Source: Nymphalis io (lineage: Eukaryota; Arthropoda; Insecta; Lepidoptera; Nymphalidae). From it: 64,000 nt of DNA. Location: NCBI RefSeq assembly GCF_905147045.1, contig NC_065918.1:16306001-16370000 (forward strand). Direction: 5' to 3'. A model generated the notes under the pieces. The model was not told the DNA's origin and did no database searches. It was given only the letters and a program-made list of their open reading frames with translations. Shown in pieces: positions 48,713 to 62,392 of the stretch; the first letter of the stretch is position 1; the number at the start of each line of letters is the position of its first letter. Both the position numbers and the translations under genes were made by a program.

Positions 48713-49910
48713 TTTAAATTTAAACAAAAAAAAAAACAATTACATCGGAATATATATTTTTATACCTACATTTAATTCGTTGAAACACAGTTGTATTTTA
48801 AATTTAGTACAATGGAGACAAAAATATATCATTTTATATCACATAAACATAAACAAAGCTATTAGTCGATTTTCTATAAAAAAACTTACTATGAAACACT
48901 AAACTATTCATCCAGGTGTCAATGCCATCATATTATTTAAATATATTAAAGTTCATCGAACCTTAAATACATTAGAATTATCGGTAAAAAATATGACATT
49001 ATTTAATTACTCGACAAAATTAAAGAGTCACAATTTTAGAAGCAACTGATCGATCGATCTAATACTCTTACAATTAGGCGACTAAGATTTATTATGATGG
49101 TATTCACCTGCGTCCTGAGGGCGTCTAATCATATGTACCAGATTTTTGAAGACGGGCAAATGTTATTCATACACCCACATTTATCACGAACCCTTAGTTT
49201 TTCACACTTGTAACAGCACTAGTTATTGTCCCCGACGATTCTTTTAAAAAAATATGCTTCGTGACTTTTGATACTGAATTTTTAATTATTTAAAAAGGAA
49301 TGTGCTGTATCAGGTATGTCAGTAATATATTTCAGTTTAAATATATAAAAACTATTTGTCCCAAAAAAATGTAATGTAGTAGCTCTGTAATATATATTAA
49401 AAATATATGTATGTATAAAACAAATGCTATTACGTGACGACATCCGAAGTGTTGTCATGGATCAGTCACTCGAAAAATGTAATTCGTATAACGTCTGTTA
49501 AATATTATATACTCGTCGTATACTTCTTACAATATAAATGTTTTAAAACAATATACTAGTCACTATGGTCTTGTAACAGACAATTTGAAGGACGGACATC
49601 GTTTTTTTTTACATAGGGATAAAAATTGCTGACGCGAAAACTATTTCGCTCGGGGCTGAAGGCTGCACCTTTCTGCCTAATAAATCAACTTGGAGTAATA
49701 CACCTCTGTATGCATGGATCTCTTTTATTTTTATTTATTACAAGTTGTCGCCCCAGGGTGCGCTCGTGTCGAATCTGAATATCTTTGATTTCATAAACTG
49801 ACATAAACGTCAAATATAGTTTTGTGGTTATGTCAGAATTGATTAATTTTACCGATTCGATTGCGATATTTAATTCATTCGTGTTTTCATTTTTTATACA
49901 GTACGTTAGC

Positions 49911-50138
49911 AATGCAGGCTGTTGGAATAAGCTCTGAGAATAAGTTGGTACTGTTGTGACAGATTTATATCCGAACTCACATGCAGGTTTCCTCACGATG
50001 ATGATGGAAGCATCGCCGCTGAACACGAAAATAGTAAACACAAATTAAGCAAATAATAATTCAGTAGTTCTTGTCTGGGTTTGAAACCACAATCAAAGGT
50101 TAAGATTCAAATATTTTAACTACTGCACCATCTCGGCT
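49911..50138 (-). repeat. Decayed Metulj-like SINE
   Basis: Retains 'ttggaataagctc', 'catgcaggtttcctcacgat', 'caaattaagcaaat' and 'gcaccatctcggct', with many changes between. The 118-codon minus-strand open frame over it is not a gene. Confidence 0.8.
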
Positions 50139-50631
50139 AACATTTACAGAATTCCCTAATTCATAGTATAATCCATAAGTAAAAATAAGCTAAGCCATAC
50201 TAAACTAAATGTATATTATGTAATAAATACATTGTTATATTTGAAACTGTGTACAATTTAATTATAACGTAACGTAAAGTAACTACTTTTCTATTTTGAT
50301 TGAAATTCAACTGTTTTTATTGGAGTATTGAACGTTTAATGTCACGAGCTCTAACCATTTTGATGAACGACAAAAAGTCAGGTGCAGTGCTCACCTTTGC
50401 ACATGAACATTGATCAATGAGTTGCCAGTCATGGGACTTAAATTGCAGTTATTATGGTGCTATTACGCTAGTTATTAATTACTACAAACATACGTTGTTT
50501 ACAAGAAGCTCATATTTACGAAGTTGATATTATTTTAATATAAAAAAAATTATATATACACCTAATAAATGATTTTTTTTTATGGAATTTGTAGTTTATT
50601 TTAAGCTGTCTCGTAATTCATCTCTCTCTAT

Positions 50632-50742
50632 TTTCCGACACCGTGACCACGACATGAATTATGAACCCAAATGAAGCACTTGAAAATTTACTTATCAGTG
50701 CTTTAAGCCGCACTCTTCGTTTAAGATTAACTGGGCCGAAAA
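50632..50742 (-). repeat. Eroded Metulj-like head fragment
   Basis: 'cacgacatgaattatgaacc', 'atgaagcacttgaaaattta' and 'gtttaagattaactgggcc' match the head-proximal part of reverse copies with substitutions. Confidence 0.6.
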
Positions 50743-52311
50743 GTAGAGATCCTAGCAAACGAGGTGCTTTATTGAAGCCAAGGGAGTAGCAAGCAAGTTA
50801 CGCGCAAATATATATATATATATGTATACACATATACAAAACTTCTACTATAATCAAATTTCATTTTTAACATTTTAAATATTTTACTCTACAAGTAAAA
50901 TTATTCTTCTAAAATCAACTTATAATTATTGTAAGGCGCTTTAAATCCAAATAAAGATAGTATAATAGAAAGCAGATAAAAAACATTCGTCTGCTACCTC
51001 GACAGAATCCGAAAAAGGCGTGAAAAATTACCGTCCGAGCGTCCAAGTATCGTGATCATCTCGATACTAAGAGATTCCAGCTTATACATCGCAGATAACA
51101 GGAGACATGACGCAGTATCATCGATCAGTGGTCATCCGTCTCAGCTACTTATTGGATGTTATTATAGTGACCTCTTAGTTTGTATTGTTAAACGACTTTA
51201 ATAAATCGAGTTATTTTTGTGCACATATGTGATCTAACTATATTTTTATTTTTAGTGTTTTATTTTAAGTTATATTTTTATATTTTATTTTGGATCCTAA
51301 TCGATTTAATTATTTTTAAGCTACGAAAGTTATGTAGAATTTTGAATAATAGTTTTTTTATGTTATATTTTAAATATTTTTTGTTATTGTCACATCTGTA
51401 ACATGTTATGTAGATATAACTCGTAGTTAAAATAGGTACCTACTAATAAATTTGTTGAATTTTCCATCTACTAAAGCTTATGAGTGTATTCTGTTACAGA
51501 ATTAATAATAAATGAATAACTTACAAAGATGTTACTTTCTTAGCAAAGCATTTTAAATCAATAATCATTATTATGATATTATACGTTGATAAAATAACTT
51601 GCATACATATAACGCTTCGTTTTTTATGATTAACACAATTTGATACATATTTTAAGATAAAAAAAACCTACTAAATAAAGTCATGTCCGGTGTGCATGGC
51701 TATGCTTCTTTATGTTTTTTTATAAACAATTATTATCTTATACAACGCGCGCGCCAACTATTGCGTAACTTTAATAGTATCCTGCCAGACATTTACACAA
51801 GTGCCAATAGGAAGAGCAATGTTACACCGCAATCAGATTCATGATTTCATAGAATACGAACAAAAACAAGCATTAGTTTTTATATTGGTATTACATGTTT
51901 AAAGAGTTTGAGGTTTTAATAACAATATTTTGACTAAATCCTAAAAATAATATGCTCGATATTATTGCCGGTGACGTCACGTCTTACCGCGTGTCACTTG
52001 TCAATGTACTTGAAATATTTCAAGTGAATAAAATACCGACTCTTCTTTACGAGTCCAATATCCTGTCGCCGTGACCACGCTGTCCAGGCCCCATCAATGT
52101 TTAATCATCCCCCTGTCACTCACGTTATTCGAAGGACGAAGATTTGTCTCATTAATATTTCCAACGGAATCAAATATCGAAGTTCGGAATACTTCCACGG
52201 AGGCGTCAATGGATTCCTGAGGGTAAGTCTGATCCGACTTTACAGCGCACTGATTGCTCGATCGGAGTATTTTAGAAGATTTCGGAAGATTGTTGAATTC
52301 AATATTTAATT

Positions 52312-52514
52312 TTATATATTCTACTAGTCCTTTTACGCGTCTTTGCCCACGTTTGGGTGAGAGGGCAGGTGTTAGGTATAAAATATGTCCTTCGCTTGGG
52401 TTCAAGCTTTATACCAAATTTCACCAAAATCGGTTCAGTGGTTTAGCCGTGAAAGCATTACAGACAAACAGACAGACAGAGTTACTTACGTATTTATAGT
52501 ATTAGTATAGACGT
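52312..52514 (+). repeat. Lepidopteran repeat tail (family E)
   Basis: Contains 'gcttggg', 'aaatttcaccaaaatcggtt', 'cagtggtttagccgtgaaag' and a 'cagacagacagagttactta' stretch, ending 'tatagtattagtatagac'. Common in Lepidoptera in my experience; class not assigned. Confidence 0.7.
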
Positions 52515-52849
52515 TTTATGCATCTTTTTATCTTTGCCCTTGTTATCATAGTTGATTCTTTCTACTCCTAATACCAAGACATTAAATACCTAAAAATTAA
52601 TTTCGATTTGCTACGAAATATATATTTAGATATAAAAATAATCATCTTGTTCGCTTTTTTAAAACCTTAAACGATACCTTGAAACGTTTTCTTAATAGTC
52701 ATTGTATCTTAATAAAAAGGGAACATATTCGCAGCGGAGTTTAATCGAAAGCAATATATATAAGCTGGTAGCCGAATAAAAAAAACTAATATGCAACATT
52801 ACGAAGAGTCCGCGCTACAAATATATCATCAACAGGTTTCATTTACCAG

Positions 52850-53560
52850 TATGGAGGTTAAGACGTCGGCGCCGCGTAGTCATTCTCTTCTCACGGAGCA
52901 ACACAGGTCCTGATTTAATTTTCACATTAACAAAAATGGACAAGTCCATATAAAACAGCATAAATTGAATCCCGCGGAGTTAACGTCGACCCTTACGCCG
53001 CGAGCGCGTACTAACTAACCAATATATTTCGTACGCATCACAACATGTTTGTAAGCGATGAGTTACGATGTAACTTAGCTGTCAATAGCGCGGCATAAAC
53101 TCCTCGGACGCGACGGAGGCAGCTGTCATCGAGGGTCCCTCGGGTCTAAGCCCCCGCGGTCGAGCCGAGACACGTACGGTCTAATCCTCACCTACTCCGC
53201 ACATAAACCCATCTAATTGATAATAAAAGGCACTCGGAAGCGTGCGGTTACATAACACTATTTCGCCCGACTCGCTAATCGATTTTTACGACACCTCTAA
53301 TTCGATTTCGTTAAGCGCCGCTAAATATTGCTTAGCGCTAATTACGTTGGGGGCGCGTGGTCTTCCTCTCGATCCGAATCGATTTTAATGCCCACTAACT
53401 CAAATCGGTTACACAAAGCCCCGAGAAATAAAAGTTTAATGTACCGAATTATTGCGTAGAAGCGCCGCAAGATGTATGACTGTGACATTACAGTTTGTGA
53501 ACGTCGCTTCCGGAGAACGAAAAATTGTTCGGAGCTAATTTAAAATCATTCGTATTTGAT
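52850..53560. promoter_or_regulatory. Candidate distal enhancer island
   Basis: The clearest unique, GC-richer block downstream of mirr, about 9 kb past the polyadenylation signals. It includes CG-rich text (53100-53170) and homeodomain-type cores such as CTAATTGATAATAAA near 53213 and GCTAATTACG near 53338. No repeat family or coding frame. Likely a regulatory element of mirr or of a neighbouring gene, by inference. Confidence 0.4.
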
Positions 53561-54689
53561 GGAATGTTTTACTAAATTTCGATAAATCGTTTAAAATATA
53601 ATCACAATCGAAATAGAAAGCGTATTAATTTTAATATATTAAAGAGTCGGATTGATATATTAAAACGTTATTCAATTCTAATCCGTATTCAAGCGACATT
53701 AGTCATGTAAACAAACACAAAAGACGCGCAGCAAGCGAGTCGACATTAGAGCTTTATATATATGTGTATTTTTTTTTTATTTTGACCCGTCCTAATATCT
53801 CGGACAATATATTTTCGAAAACATCTTATTTCCTAGTGAATGAGTATTTGTTGAGACGGTCCGATCGTGTACAACATAATGTTATTATAATTTATGTCAT
53901 ACCAAGCAGGTGAGGATATACGATGGGGGTCATTCGTTTTATGAAACATGCCTGGTAAGGCGATTTTCGTTGTTTTTTTGTCGTTGAGATCACATCTATC
54001 ACACAGTGGGCAGTGGGCACCGCTTTCTACCTCAGGTCTTTATTACAGCTGTGATTTCCGGAGAGTAACGTCAGTGCACTTTAAATATCCCATTACCGGT
54101 AGATTGTGAGCCGATACACAAATAAAGATCGCTATTTTAAATTGACAGGCGATAAATCAGCGTGAGAAATAGGATTTTAGAGTAAATAATGAGACAAGTT
54201 CGTGGAGTAGTTTAATTTTATTAAGTTACTGTACATGAATTTGGTTAGCGGGTTTTATTAGTTTTGTCTGTATACCCTTTTTTATTCTATGCATGATTGA
54301 CCATCTTACATTATATAACGCCCAGTAATTGTACTCGTTAATGTCTAAACTACTATTGTTTTTAGGTTTTGAGGTTTGTTATAAAAACAAAAGGCTTTAA
54401 ACGCACACAACCGATTATTCAACAAATCTTTAATCTGCTTTCTTTTTACACATTTGTTCCACATCACAATCAAAATTAATTACAATATTTTCTTTCGTGA
54501 TTGTCTATTTCATCTCGATTGACAAAGCATGTCTTTATAATACATAACTATTGACTGGACTCTGAATGATGTCAATACCGTTCTAACATTCATCTGTAAT
54601 TCATGGCTAATATATTGACTGACGCCAGCATGCACCATGAAACCTATAACGGACCCATTCAATTGGTCCCAAGGTATAGTCTTATTTGG

Positions 54690-54765
54690 AATTATTTAAA
54701 CAGACCGCCAACACACTCTGTATTATCGTGTTCCGGTTTCAAGGTAGAGTGAGTCTGTGTTAGTA
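54690..54765 (+). repeat. Fragment of family D repeat
   Basis: 'cacactctgtattatcgtg', 'ttccggtttcaaggtagagt' and 'gagtctgtgttagta' match the middle of the copy at 11838-12129. Confidence 0.6.
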
Positions 54766-55194
54766 AGGAAGGATAAAAAGTAGAGGTTTCTTATCCTCGG
54801 GGGTACCAACATATCGAGAAAAGTAAAATTTGATAGGCTTAATACACAATAATCTTCAGTCAACAATGATTAACGAAGCTAACATAAGCTAGCACAACAA
54901 TGATATTTTAATGAAAATGTAGTTTACAAAAATCGATTGTAATAAACAAGCTAAAACAATGTCAATTGCGTTGTAATAAGACACATTTTACTGTGCATTC
55001 CATAATATTTAAAAAAAAGCTCAGATTGTAATTGGTTCAAACAATTTTAATAGTGCACTTTTAAATCGTGTCTTCCTTATTAAATACGGGTGGGTAGAAT
55101 AAGGTTCTGCCTAAAATGTTTATATCGTAATACATATAACTATTAGCTTACACAGCACACGCCAGTAAAGCTCCAAGCTGGTTTGATTTTTTCC

Positions 55195-55405
55195 GACATC
55201 TTCAACAACAATCGTCATATTTCAGCCAATTAACTCAAAACCTTAATGAATTATACACTTAAATGTTCGTCATGAATCACTCCATCCATTGTTGAAAACC
55301 GTATGAATAATCGTTTGGTAGTTTTTGAGTTTATCGCGTTCAGACAGACAGACATAAGGGGCGGAGGGTCGTGTTGGATGTTGTTTTATAATATATAGAG
55401 ATTGT
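55195..55405 (+). repeat. Probable lepidopteran repeat tail
   Basis: 'ttttgagtttatcgcgttc' followed by 'agacagacagacata' and 'ggggcggagggtcgtgttgg', then 'ttttataatatatagag', is typical of a common repeat end. Upstream limit uncertain. Confidence 0.45.
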
Positions 55406-57064
55406 AAAACTTTTTGATGTCTAGTTTTAAGAATAATAACAATTATTCCTTATATAAATAACATTATATTTTTGAAGTAAGACTAAAGAAATAGCGTCTT
55501 TACACAGGGAACAAGTAGTTCTAATTTGTTCAAGTGCGGTTTGACGGTAAAGTTATTCCTTCAAGAATTTTAATGTGACATCTGCTTTTCTCTTCAACTC
55601 GAGTAGTTTGAAACAATTGAAGCGCTAAAATATTTTATGGCAAGAATATCTATTTGAGAGAGTGCTTTTGATTCTGGTGTTGAGAGTATGATCTGCTTGG
55701 AGGTGGGCGGGGCGACGAGTATTGGAGTTAACGAACTAAGAATGTCCGTTGCAGGGACGCATTTCGGCCTAGAACATTGTTTTAGCATTAACTGTTTTGA
55801 TTAAAGATATAACAATTATAAAATAAAAAAGATATACAATTCAATGTGACCTTGTAAAAGGACATTTCAGTAGCGCTTTATTTTGATTTGAGTTGAATTG
55901 AATATCTACAGCTTTAATCGCTTTAATTTTGCTTGAAATTACAAAAAACGTACTGCTTGTTTTAAGAAGACGACCTGTGCCCTGATTTTAATAATTAAAC
56001 TTAAAATAATTTCAATATCTACACTCAACATTGATCACAAGTAAAAACTTTTCCTGTTTATAAAGTTCTTTCGAGTCTGGCACAAGGCGAAAGAGACAAA
56101 ACATCATGGATACAACGATTGGTAGATCAATGATACAGTATAGTACAATGTAAGGTTCCTTTTTAAGTGCAAGTGTGTATGAGAAGTGATAAATAATTTC
56201 TAGTTAACGTTATTGCCGCTGATACGACCTAATAAATTAAAAAAATGTAATCCTGTACTAGAGATTCTTCAAATAATATTTAACCTTTCGTAACTTACAA
56301 AACCAATGTACTATCATTCAAAGCAAATACAAAAACCTTGACAACATAATCGAAATCCAATACTTAATATGTGGGAACGTAAAAATATAAAGGAACGAAG
56401 CTAATAATTCCGAAGACAATACAACGTTTACTCAAAGACTATAAATTTCGCGATCATCTAAATAAGCGGAACATTTGTGCAATGTGGTCGCTTGCAAGCG
56501 CTTGAGCTGTCTCCGTAATGTAAGCTATAATTATGCAACAAGGCTATGAAAGAGCTGGATAATCATGATAAGACATAAATGCTAAAAAATCAATATACAT
56601 GTGTCATAGTTGCCGTCGTTACATTAATGTTTTTAGCTATTGATATGTTTATTATTTATTTATAAGCTTTATTGAAAACACAAACATCAAAGCAAAACCC
56701 GCTTTATAAAGCCGCAATATAAAGATCTTCTAGGCTACCTTAACTATAAGAATTGTGTTTGTTTGTGTCTAGGTTATATTCATTTCTTTGTTTTACAAAA
56801 AAGACAGAGAGCATTGCTATTTGAAAAACAAAGCCAAGCCAAGTATGTTATAACTATTGAATATTATAGCATCGCTAGCTATAAAAAGTATACTTAACAT
56901 GATCCGACATCGACCACCGTAAAACCGTTTTGTATTAAGTCAACAAATGCAAAAACCATTCAACGGACATTTGTTTTCAAGAACAATATGTAACTTATAT
57001 ATTATTTATGAAGCTATACCAGAGTTTATTCGTTTCTGGACCTTAGAAATCCAATTTTGTAAGG

Positions 57065-57341
57065 TATATTTTTATGTTAGAGCCATCTGATGGTAAGTGG
57101 TCACCACCGCCCATCGACATTGGCGATGTAAGAATTATTGACCAATCCTTACGTTGTCAATACGCCACCAACCTTGGGAACGAAGATGTTATTTCCCTTG
57201 TGACAGTAGTTACACGGGCTCATTCACACTACAAACCGGAACGCAACAATATACTTAGTAGTATTGCTTTTTAGTGGTGGAATATATGGTGAGTGGGTGG
57301 TACCTACCCAGACGGGATTGCAAAGCTCTACCACCAAGTAT
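57065..57341 (-). repeat. Dispersed repeat (family D)
   Basis: Nearly complete copy in reverse to 11838-12129: 'gccatctgatggtaagtgg', 'acattggcgatgtaagaa', 'cacgggctcattcacac' and 'gtggtacctacccagacgg'. Confidence 0.85.
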
Positions 57342-58119
57342 ATAGTATCTCATACATATTTCAAGATAAAAAAAATTCTAATTTTAAATCAATATTTCAA
57401 ATCGAATTTACTACTGCTGACGTCATGATTGTAAGTTCTGATTGTTTAAAATGCGGCTGTACTAGATTATGGTGAACATACACGAATGTATGAAACGGTA
57501 AATAAATTATATTCGGCCACTTCGGATGATAAACGTCGAATGATATACGACAAGAGGCGCTACAGTTAATACCAAGTGCACAAATCTAAGAAAATAAGTG
57601 TGAGGACTTCTTATGAAGATTGAGGATACTAACCATGAACTAATTCATGATTATTATTATTACTTAACTTGACTTATTCAATACGTATTATTATTTTGAT
57701 AATAAACGATACAGTGCTTTTTTTGTCTTGCAAGTTGGTTATACAGATTTATATTTGATAAAATAAATAGTTCTTGAGCCAGAAAATAAGATGACCTTAA
57801 ACTTACACTAAACTGTTATTTTTTTATTTTACAATATATACTATATAATAAATACGTATGACAATTTAATTAAAAGTAATTGAAAGTATTGCTCAGAAAC
57901 TTTAATACTTATAAACAATATTGTATGCAAATGTGTTTGTTACAGTTTAAACAAATGTTGACAAAGTTAACCCGAATTGATCGATTTTATCTCATATATT
58001 AAATATTAATTGCGCAACGTACACAAATGTTGCTGCAGTTGTACTTTAGTATCTTATTGGACGTAATTTTTCCTTTTTGTCTTTGTGAATCACGGAGCGT
58101 TTTGTGTACTTGTGCCGCG

Positions 58120-58134
58120 GGGGGTCGGACCCCC
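58120..58134. repeat. Short GC hairpin
   Basis: GGGGGTC (58120-58126) and GACCCCC (58128-58134) are perfect arms around one base, inside a small GC-rich patch (58090-58170) in otherwise AT-rich DNA. Confidence 0.7.
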
Positions 58135-59049
58135 GTCGAGCGTTCCTCCCTTCATCGACTCGAACAAAAACACAAAAATGCAAACAAAAAAGCTCACGGG
58201 TGACAAGTGAGTTTTGTTTGTAATATTTGTATGTTTGTTCGTATGTTTTACGATCGATGACTTAGCGGTTTCATGATTTTTCTAATTTTTTGACTATTAC
58301 GTGTTAACAGTGCGACTATTTCTATTCATTAAATAATTTGTTGACGTTAATTGTATAACTTTAATAATTATTATAAATACGTTACTTGACGAAATAAAAA
58401 ATAGAAATTAAATTTATTATTTTTAATTCAAAATAAGTAATAATGTTTATTATTAATATATTAAATTAATAATTTTATATATTAATGTTTATATATGTTA
58501 AATATTATCTAAAATAAAATCTTGAAATGGATTAAAATAAAACAATTAAAGATACGTTTGATGTGAATATTATTATTCTTAAGGAATAAAAATTAAGCAA
58601 AAGTATTTTTCACACTGAACCGATATCAAATTACAATTCACCGTATTAGCATCCGTTGCGCGATTTCTTTTTTTTTTTAATAAAAAAAAACGGCAATCAA
58701 TGAATAAGTGACACTTCGGGCACAATATCATTTTATTACTAATGTATTTGAATGAAAACGTACAAGATGACAACATGTGTTGTCGTTATCTAGTGAGATC
58801 GGACGCCCCGTAGAGCGGGACGCAGACATTGCTTACTTACATAACCTAATGGCGAGGTATAAATCAAGTGTATGCGTGAAAAAAGGACAAAAAACTTTGA
58901 ATAAACAAAATTCATGGAAATGGGAACAAATCGGACAATGCCCGGTGCCGGTGGTCTGGGACAACATCGCGAATACGTCGCGATATCGGAATTTTATGCT
59001 AGAAATGGCAACAAATGCTTCAAGTTTATTTATTTTCAAATATTATATC

Positions 59050-59245
59050 ACTGGTGTACCCCCGTGGCTTCGTCCGCGTGTTTGGGAGGGTACAGGTATT
59101 AGATTTAAAAAAGTATTCTATCCGTTATTGGGTTTCAAGCTTGCTTCATCCCAAATTTCATCAAAATCGCCTCAGTGGTTTAGCCATGAGAGTGTAACAG
59201 ATAGACAGAGTTACTTTCGCATTTATAATGTTAGTATTGATTTCA
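59050..59245 (+). repeat. Lepidopteran repeat tail (family E)
   Basis: 'cccgtggcttcgtccgcgtg' then 'ttgggtttcaagcttgc', 'caaatttcatcaaaatcg' and 'cagtggtttagccatg', ending 'ataatgttagtattgat'. It explains the second half of a 169-codon open frame here. Confidence 0.75.
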
Positions 59246-59941
59246 ACGTAACTAGTGTTCGCTCGGTCCACGTAATTCAACCGTAATGGACAACATATGA
59301 ATATGCATATTTTTTTACTCTTAACTCTATTTTTTTTTAATTTTTAACATTCAATTGCCAAGAAACAAAAGAAAACGTGGATGGACTAGACAAAGATACT
59401 AAACAGTTTTTTCCTTGAATATTTATATGTAATAAGGCTAAGACCTAATAAATTGGTTGGGGTCCGACCGAGTGACGTCACTGGCACGCCAGTCGTCGAC
59501 GCCGTCCCCCTGTGTTGACCCCAAGTTGAACCAAACGATTGTAAAAATAATATTCATGTGAGAGTATTTGGCTTACAGAAAGATAATAAAATGTATTTGT
59601 TCTTTGCCACTAAAATATTTGCCTGCTCCTATGTTTAGCACAGTTTTTTTTAATATCACCAACAATTACACAGCATAGAAACGTATATTTGTTGACAACG
59701 TTGTTGGAAACAAAACTCTTTGTGTGGATACTAAGATATTATGTGATAGTCGATATCGAGCCCAGGACAGCGGACGGCTCGGAGCAGATCAATAAAATTT
59801 TTATGTATTTTTTATGTAAACAAATTATATTATTAGTAGCATTCCGGATTTTATAAATGGCACTGTTTTACCCCCGAAATATAAACGTTGAGTTATGTTC
59901 CACGATCGAAGGAAATGTCCTTTATAATATTACATAACAGT

Positions 59942-60238
59942 AACAGCCTGTAAATGTCCCACTGCTGGGCTAAGGCCTCCTCTCCCTTTTTGAGGAGAAG
60001 GTTTGGAGCTTATTCCACCACGCTGCTCCAGTGCGGGTTGGTGGAATACACATGTGGCAGAATTTCGATGAAATTAGACACATGCAGGTTTCCTCACGAT
60101 GTTTTCCTTCACCGTCAAGCACGAGATGAATTATAAACAGAAATTAAGCACATGAATATTCAGTGGTGCTTGCCCGGGTTTGAACCCACGATCATCGGTT
60201 AAGATTCACGCGTTCTTACCACTAGGCCATCTCGGCTT
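59942..60238 (-). repeat. Metulj-like SINE, full length
   Basis: Reverse-oriented full copy with intact head 'ccactaggccatctcggctt'. Perfect 11-base target duplication ATATTACATAA at 59927-59937 and 60240-60250. Confidence 0.95.
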
Positions 60239-61189
60239 CATATTACATAAGCATTAAGCTATTATTACGCAAATTTACATTCAAATTAGCTCAGTATTCT
60301 TAAATTACTTTAAGATTTCTGTAATCTCTGTATATATAAATGTATATAAAACAATAATAATATATTCAAATAATTAAGTAATTTTTCAGAAGTATATTAA
60401 ATACATATTATTTCTCAATAACAATACGCTTGTTTTATATATTTAGCAAAGTAATATGTGGTGACGCAAAATATCCGCGAGTATTTTTCGATTTATCTAT
60501 TAATAAATTTTTTAAAGAAACGTTACAGATAAGATTTATTTACACATTATAAGAATATATGGATGTATAAACATTTTAGAGCGCTCGTACATTGGTTTTA
60601 TATTTAATTATGTATTTCAATTAAGATAAGGAATAGCTAGAGAATTTCTTGCCGGTTCTTCCAGATACAATGTACCTTCCAAACTGGGTAGTAACCATAT
60701 ATATATAGTATAATATCATAATAGCAATTACCTATTATTAATATATGTAAACGGAATCAAAGAATTATTATTATCAACAAAAACAGTCATGTGTTGAAAG
60801 TCAACAAACTAGTTTATATTCAATATGAAAGTATTTTAATTATATCGGTCTGCGAATGTTTATTTAAAAATCTGCAAAGTAATGATATCGTGATAAAGAT
60901 GCGAACACACTAATGCGATTAAGGGACGAATTAAACTCTCCCACGAGTTACAAAATAAAGACGACATAACGGCCCTCTCAATTGAGTGTAATTCATAAAA
61001 CTGAGCAATGCTTTGATATGAAAATTCGTAAGCCCCGCCACGCGCTAAGGGTGACTTTGTTTGACTTGTACACACTGCCTTATATTGTGTTATTGCTACA
61101 GATAATGAATAAAAAAAGTATAATACATAAGCTAGTTTTACATGACTGAATAAAACATTTCTGTTTTGCATTTCTATAACCTGTGTTTT

Positions 61190-61475
61190 TCTATAGTATA
61201 GGTAGACGGCCGAGCATATGGGCCAGCTGATGTTAAGTGGTCACCAACGCCCATAGACATTGGCATTTTAAGAAATGTTAACCATCCCTTACATCGCCAA
61301 TGCGCCACCGACCTTAGGAACTAAGATATCATGTCCCTTGTGCCTGTAATTACACTGGCTCACTCACCCTTTAAACCGGAACACAACAATACCAAGTACT
61401 GCTGTTTTGCGATAGAATATTTGATGAGTGGGTGGTACCTACCCAGACGAGTTTGCACAAAGCCCTACCACCAGT
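61190..61475 (-). repeat. Dispersed repeat (family D)
   Basis: Near-complete: 'ggtcaccaacgcccatagac', 'taaccatcccttacatcgcc', 'gtaattacactggctcactc' and 'tgagtgggtggtacctaccc'. Best preserved of the reverse-oriented copies. Confidence 0.87.
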
Positions 61476-61500
61476 AAAAAATTAAAGCCGTTCTTTTTAT

Positions 61501-61503
<3 letters not shown>

Positions 61504-61552
<49 letters not shown>
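61504..61552. repeat. (TA)n microsatellite
   Basis: About 49 bases of uninterrupted TA dinucleotides directly following a family D repeat; the longest simple repeat in the window. Confidence 0.97.
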
Positions 61553-61556
<4 letters not shown>

Positions 61557-61857
61557 TTTTTACGGCCAAGAAGTGACAGCTTGTTTTCTCTTCATATTGT
61601 TTTGAATCGTTATATTATATTTCAAAGGTTAAATACGTGTTATTTAACTTTATACATTGAATTAATTATACCTTATACATATATCTATAATCTATGCCTA
61701 GCACTGAACTCGACTTTGCACATTGAAAAAACTGCCGACACTATCACACTTTAATCGTATAAATATCAACTATTACATTCTGAAATAATATAAACGTATC
61801 GCAATTTAATACTAATGCTAATAATAACAAGCACAATAATTGTTTACACGTATTTGC

Positions 61858-61970
61858 TTGTTGTTCTAGTGGTCAAAAGGATGAAGATATCAGAGGTCTC
61901 AGGTTCAGATACCTGCATGAATCTGCGCAGTTTCCCATGAGCTATTCGACCGGGGGACAACATCATTTGA
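61858..61970 (+). repeat. Possible tRNA-like SINE remnant
   Basis: 'gttgttctagtggtcaaaag' looks like an A-box region, and 'aggtctcaggttcagatacc' a degenerate B box about 40 bases later. The following body is not one I recognise. Confidence 0.4.
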
Positions 61971-62179
61971 ACACGACTTGTGCTTTAAAATATATCCATT
62001 ACATTACTATCTATATAAAAACAGCCAAAGACATGACATCTCAGTACCTTTTTGCGTCTGTTTGTCAACCGTATTTCCTTTTTAGGAGCTATTGACAAGC
62101 TTTAGTGTTATCAACTGGAAAATATTCGAAATATGCAAATTCATATTTTATACTTTCGACATTTCTTTTGTTTTTATAA

Positions 62180-62392
62180 TAGAAGAAGGCGGCGGGCATA
62201 AGGGCCCACCTTAACCGTTGCTTCGTCAATGTATCTTCAACCTTAGGCAATTAGATGTTATGTCCCTTGTTTGTAGTTACATTGGCTCGCACAAACCGGA
62301 ACACAAAAATACAAAATGTTGCTGTTCGGCGGTCGAATACGTGATGAGTAGGTAGTAGGGCCCAGGAGGGCTTGAACAATGCCCTAGTAAAA
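62180..62392 (-). repeat. Decayed family D repeat
   Basis: Retains 'aagaaggcggcgggcata', 'ttatgtcccttgt', 'gtagttacattggctcgcac' and 'aaccggaacac', with changes elsewhere. Confidence 0.7.

Noticed and set aside
49685..50041. 118-codon minus-strand open frame
   Set aside because: It overlaps the decayed SINE at 49911-50138.
58777..59286. 169-codon open frame in the downstream flank
   Set aside because: Its second half is the family E repeat at 59050-59245 and its first half has no known similarity, so it is a chance frame through a repeat.
61504..61552. TA run as a functional element
   Set aside because: Simple microsatellite of the kind common in AT-rich insect genomes.
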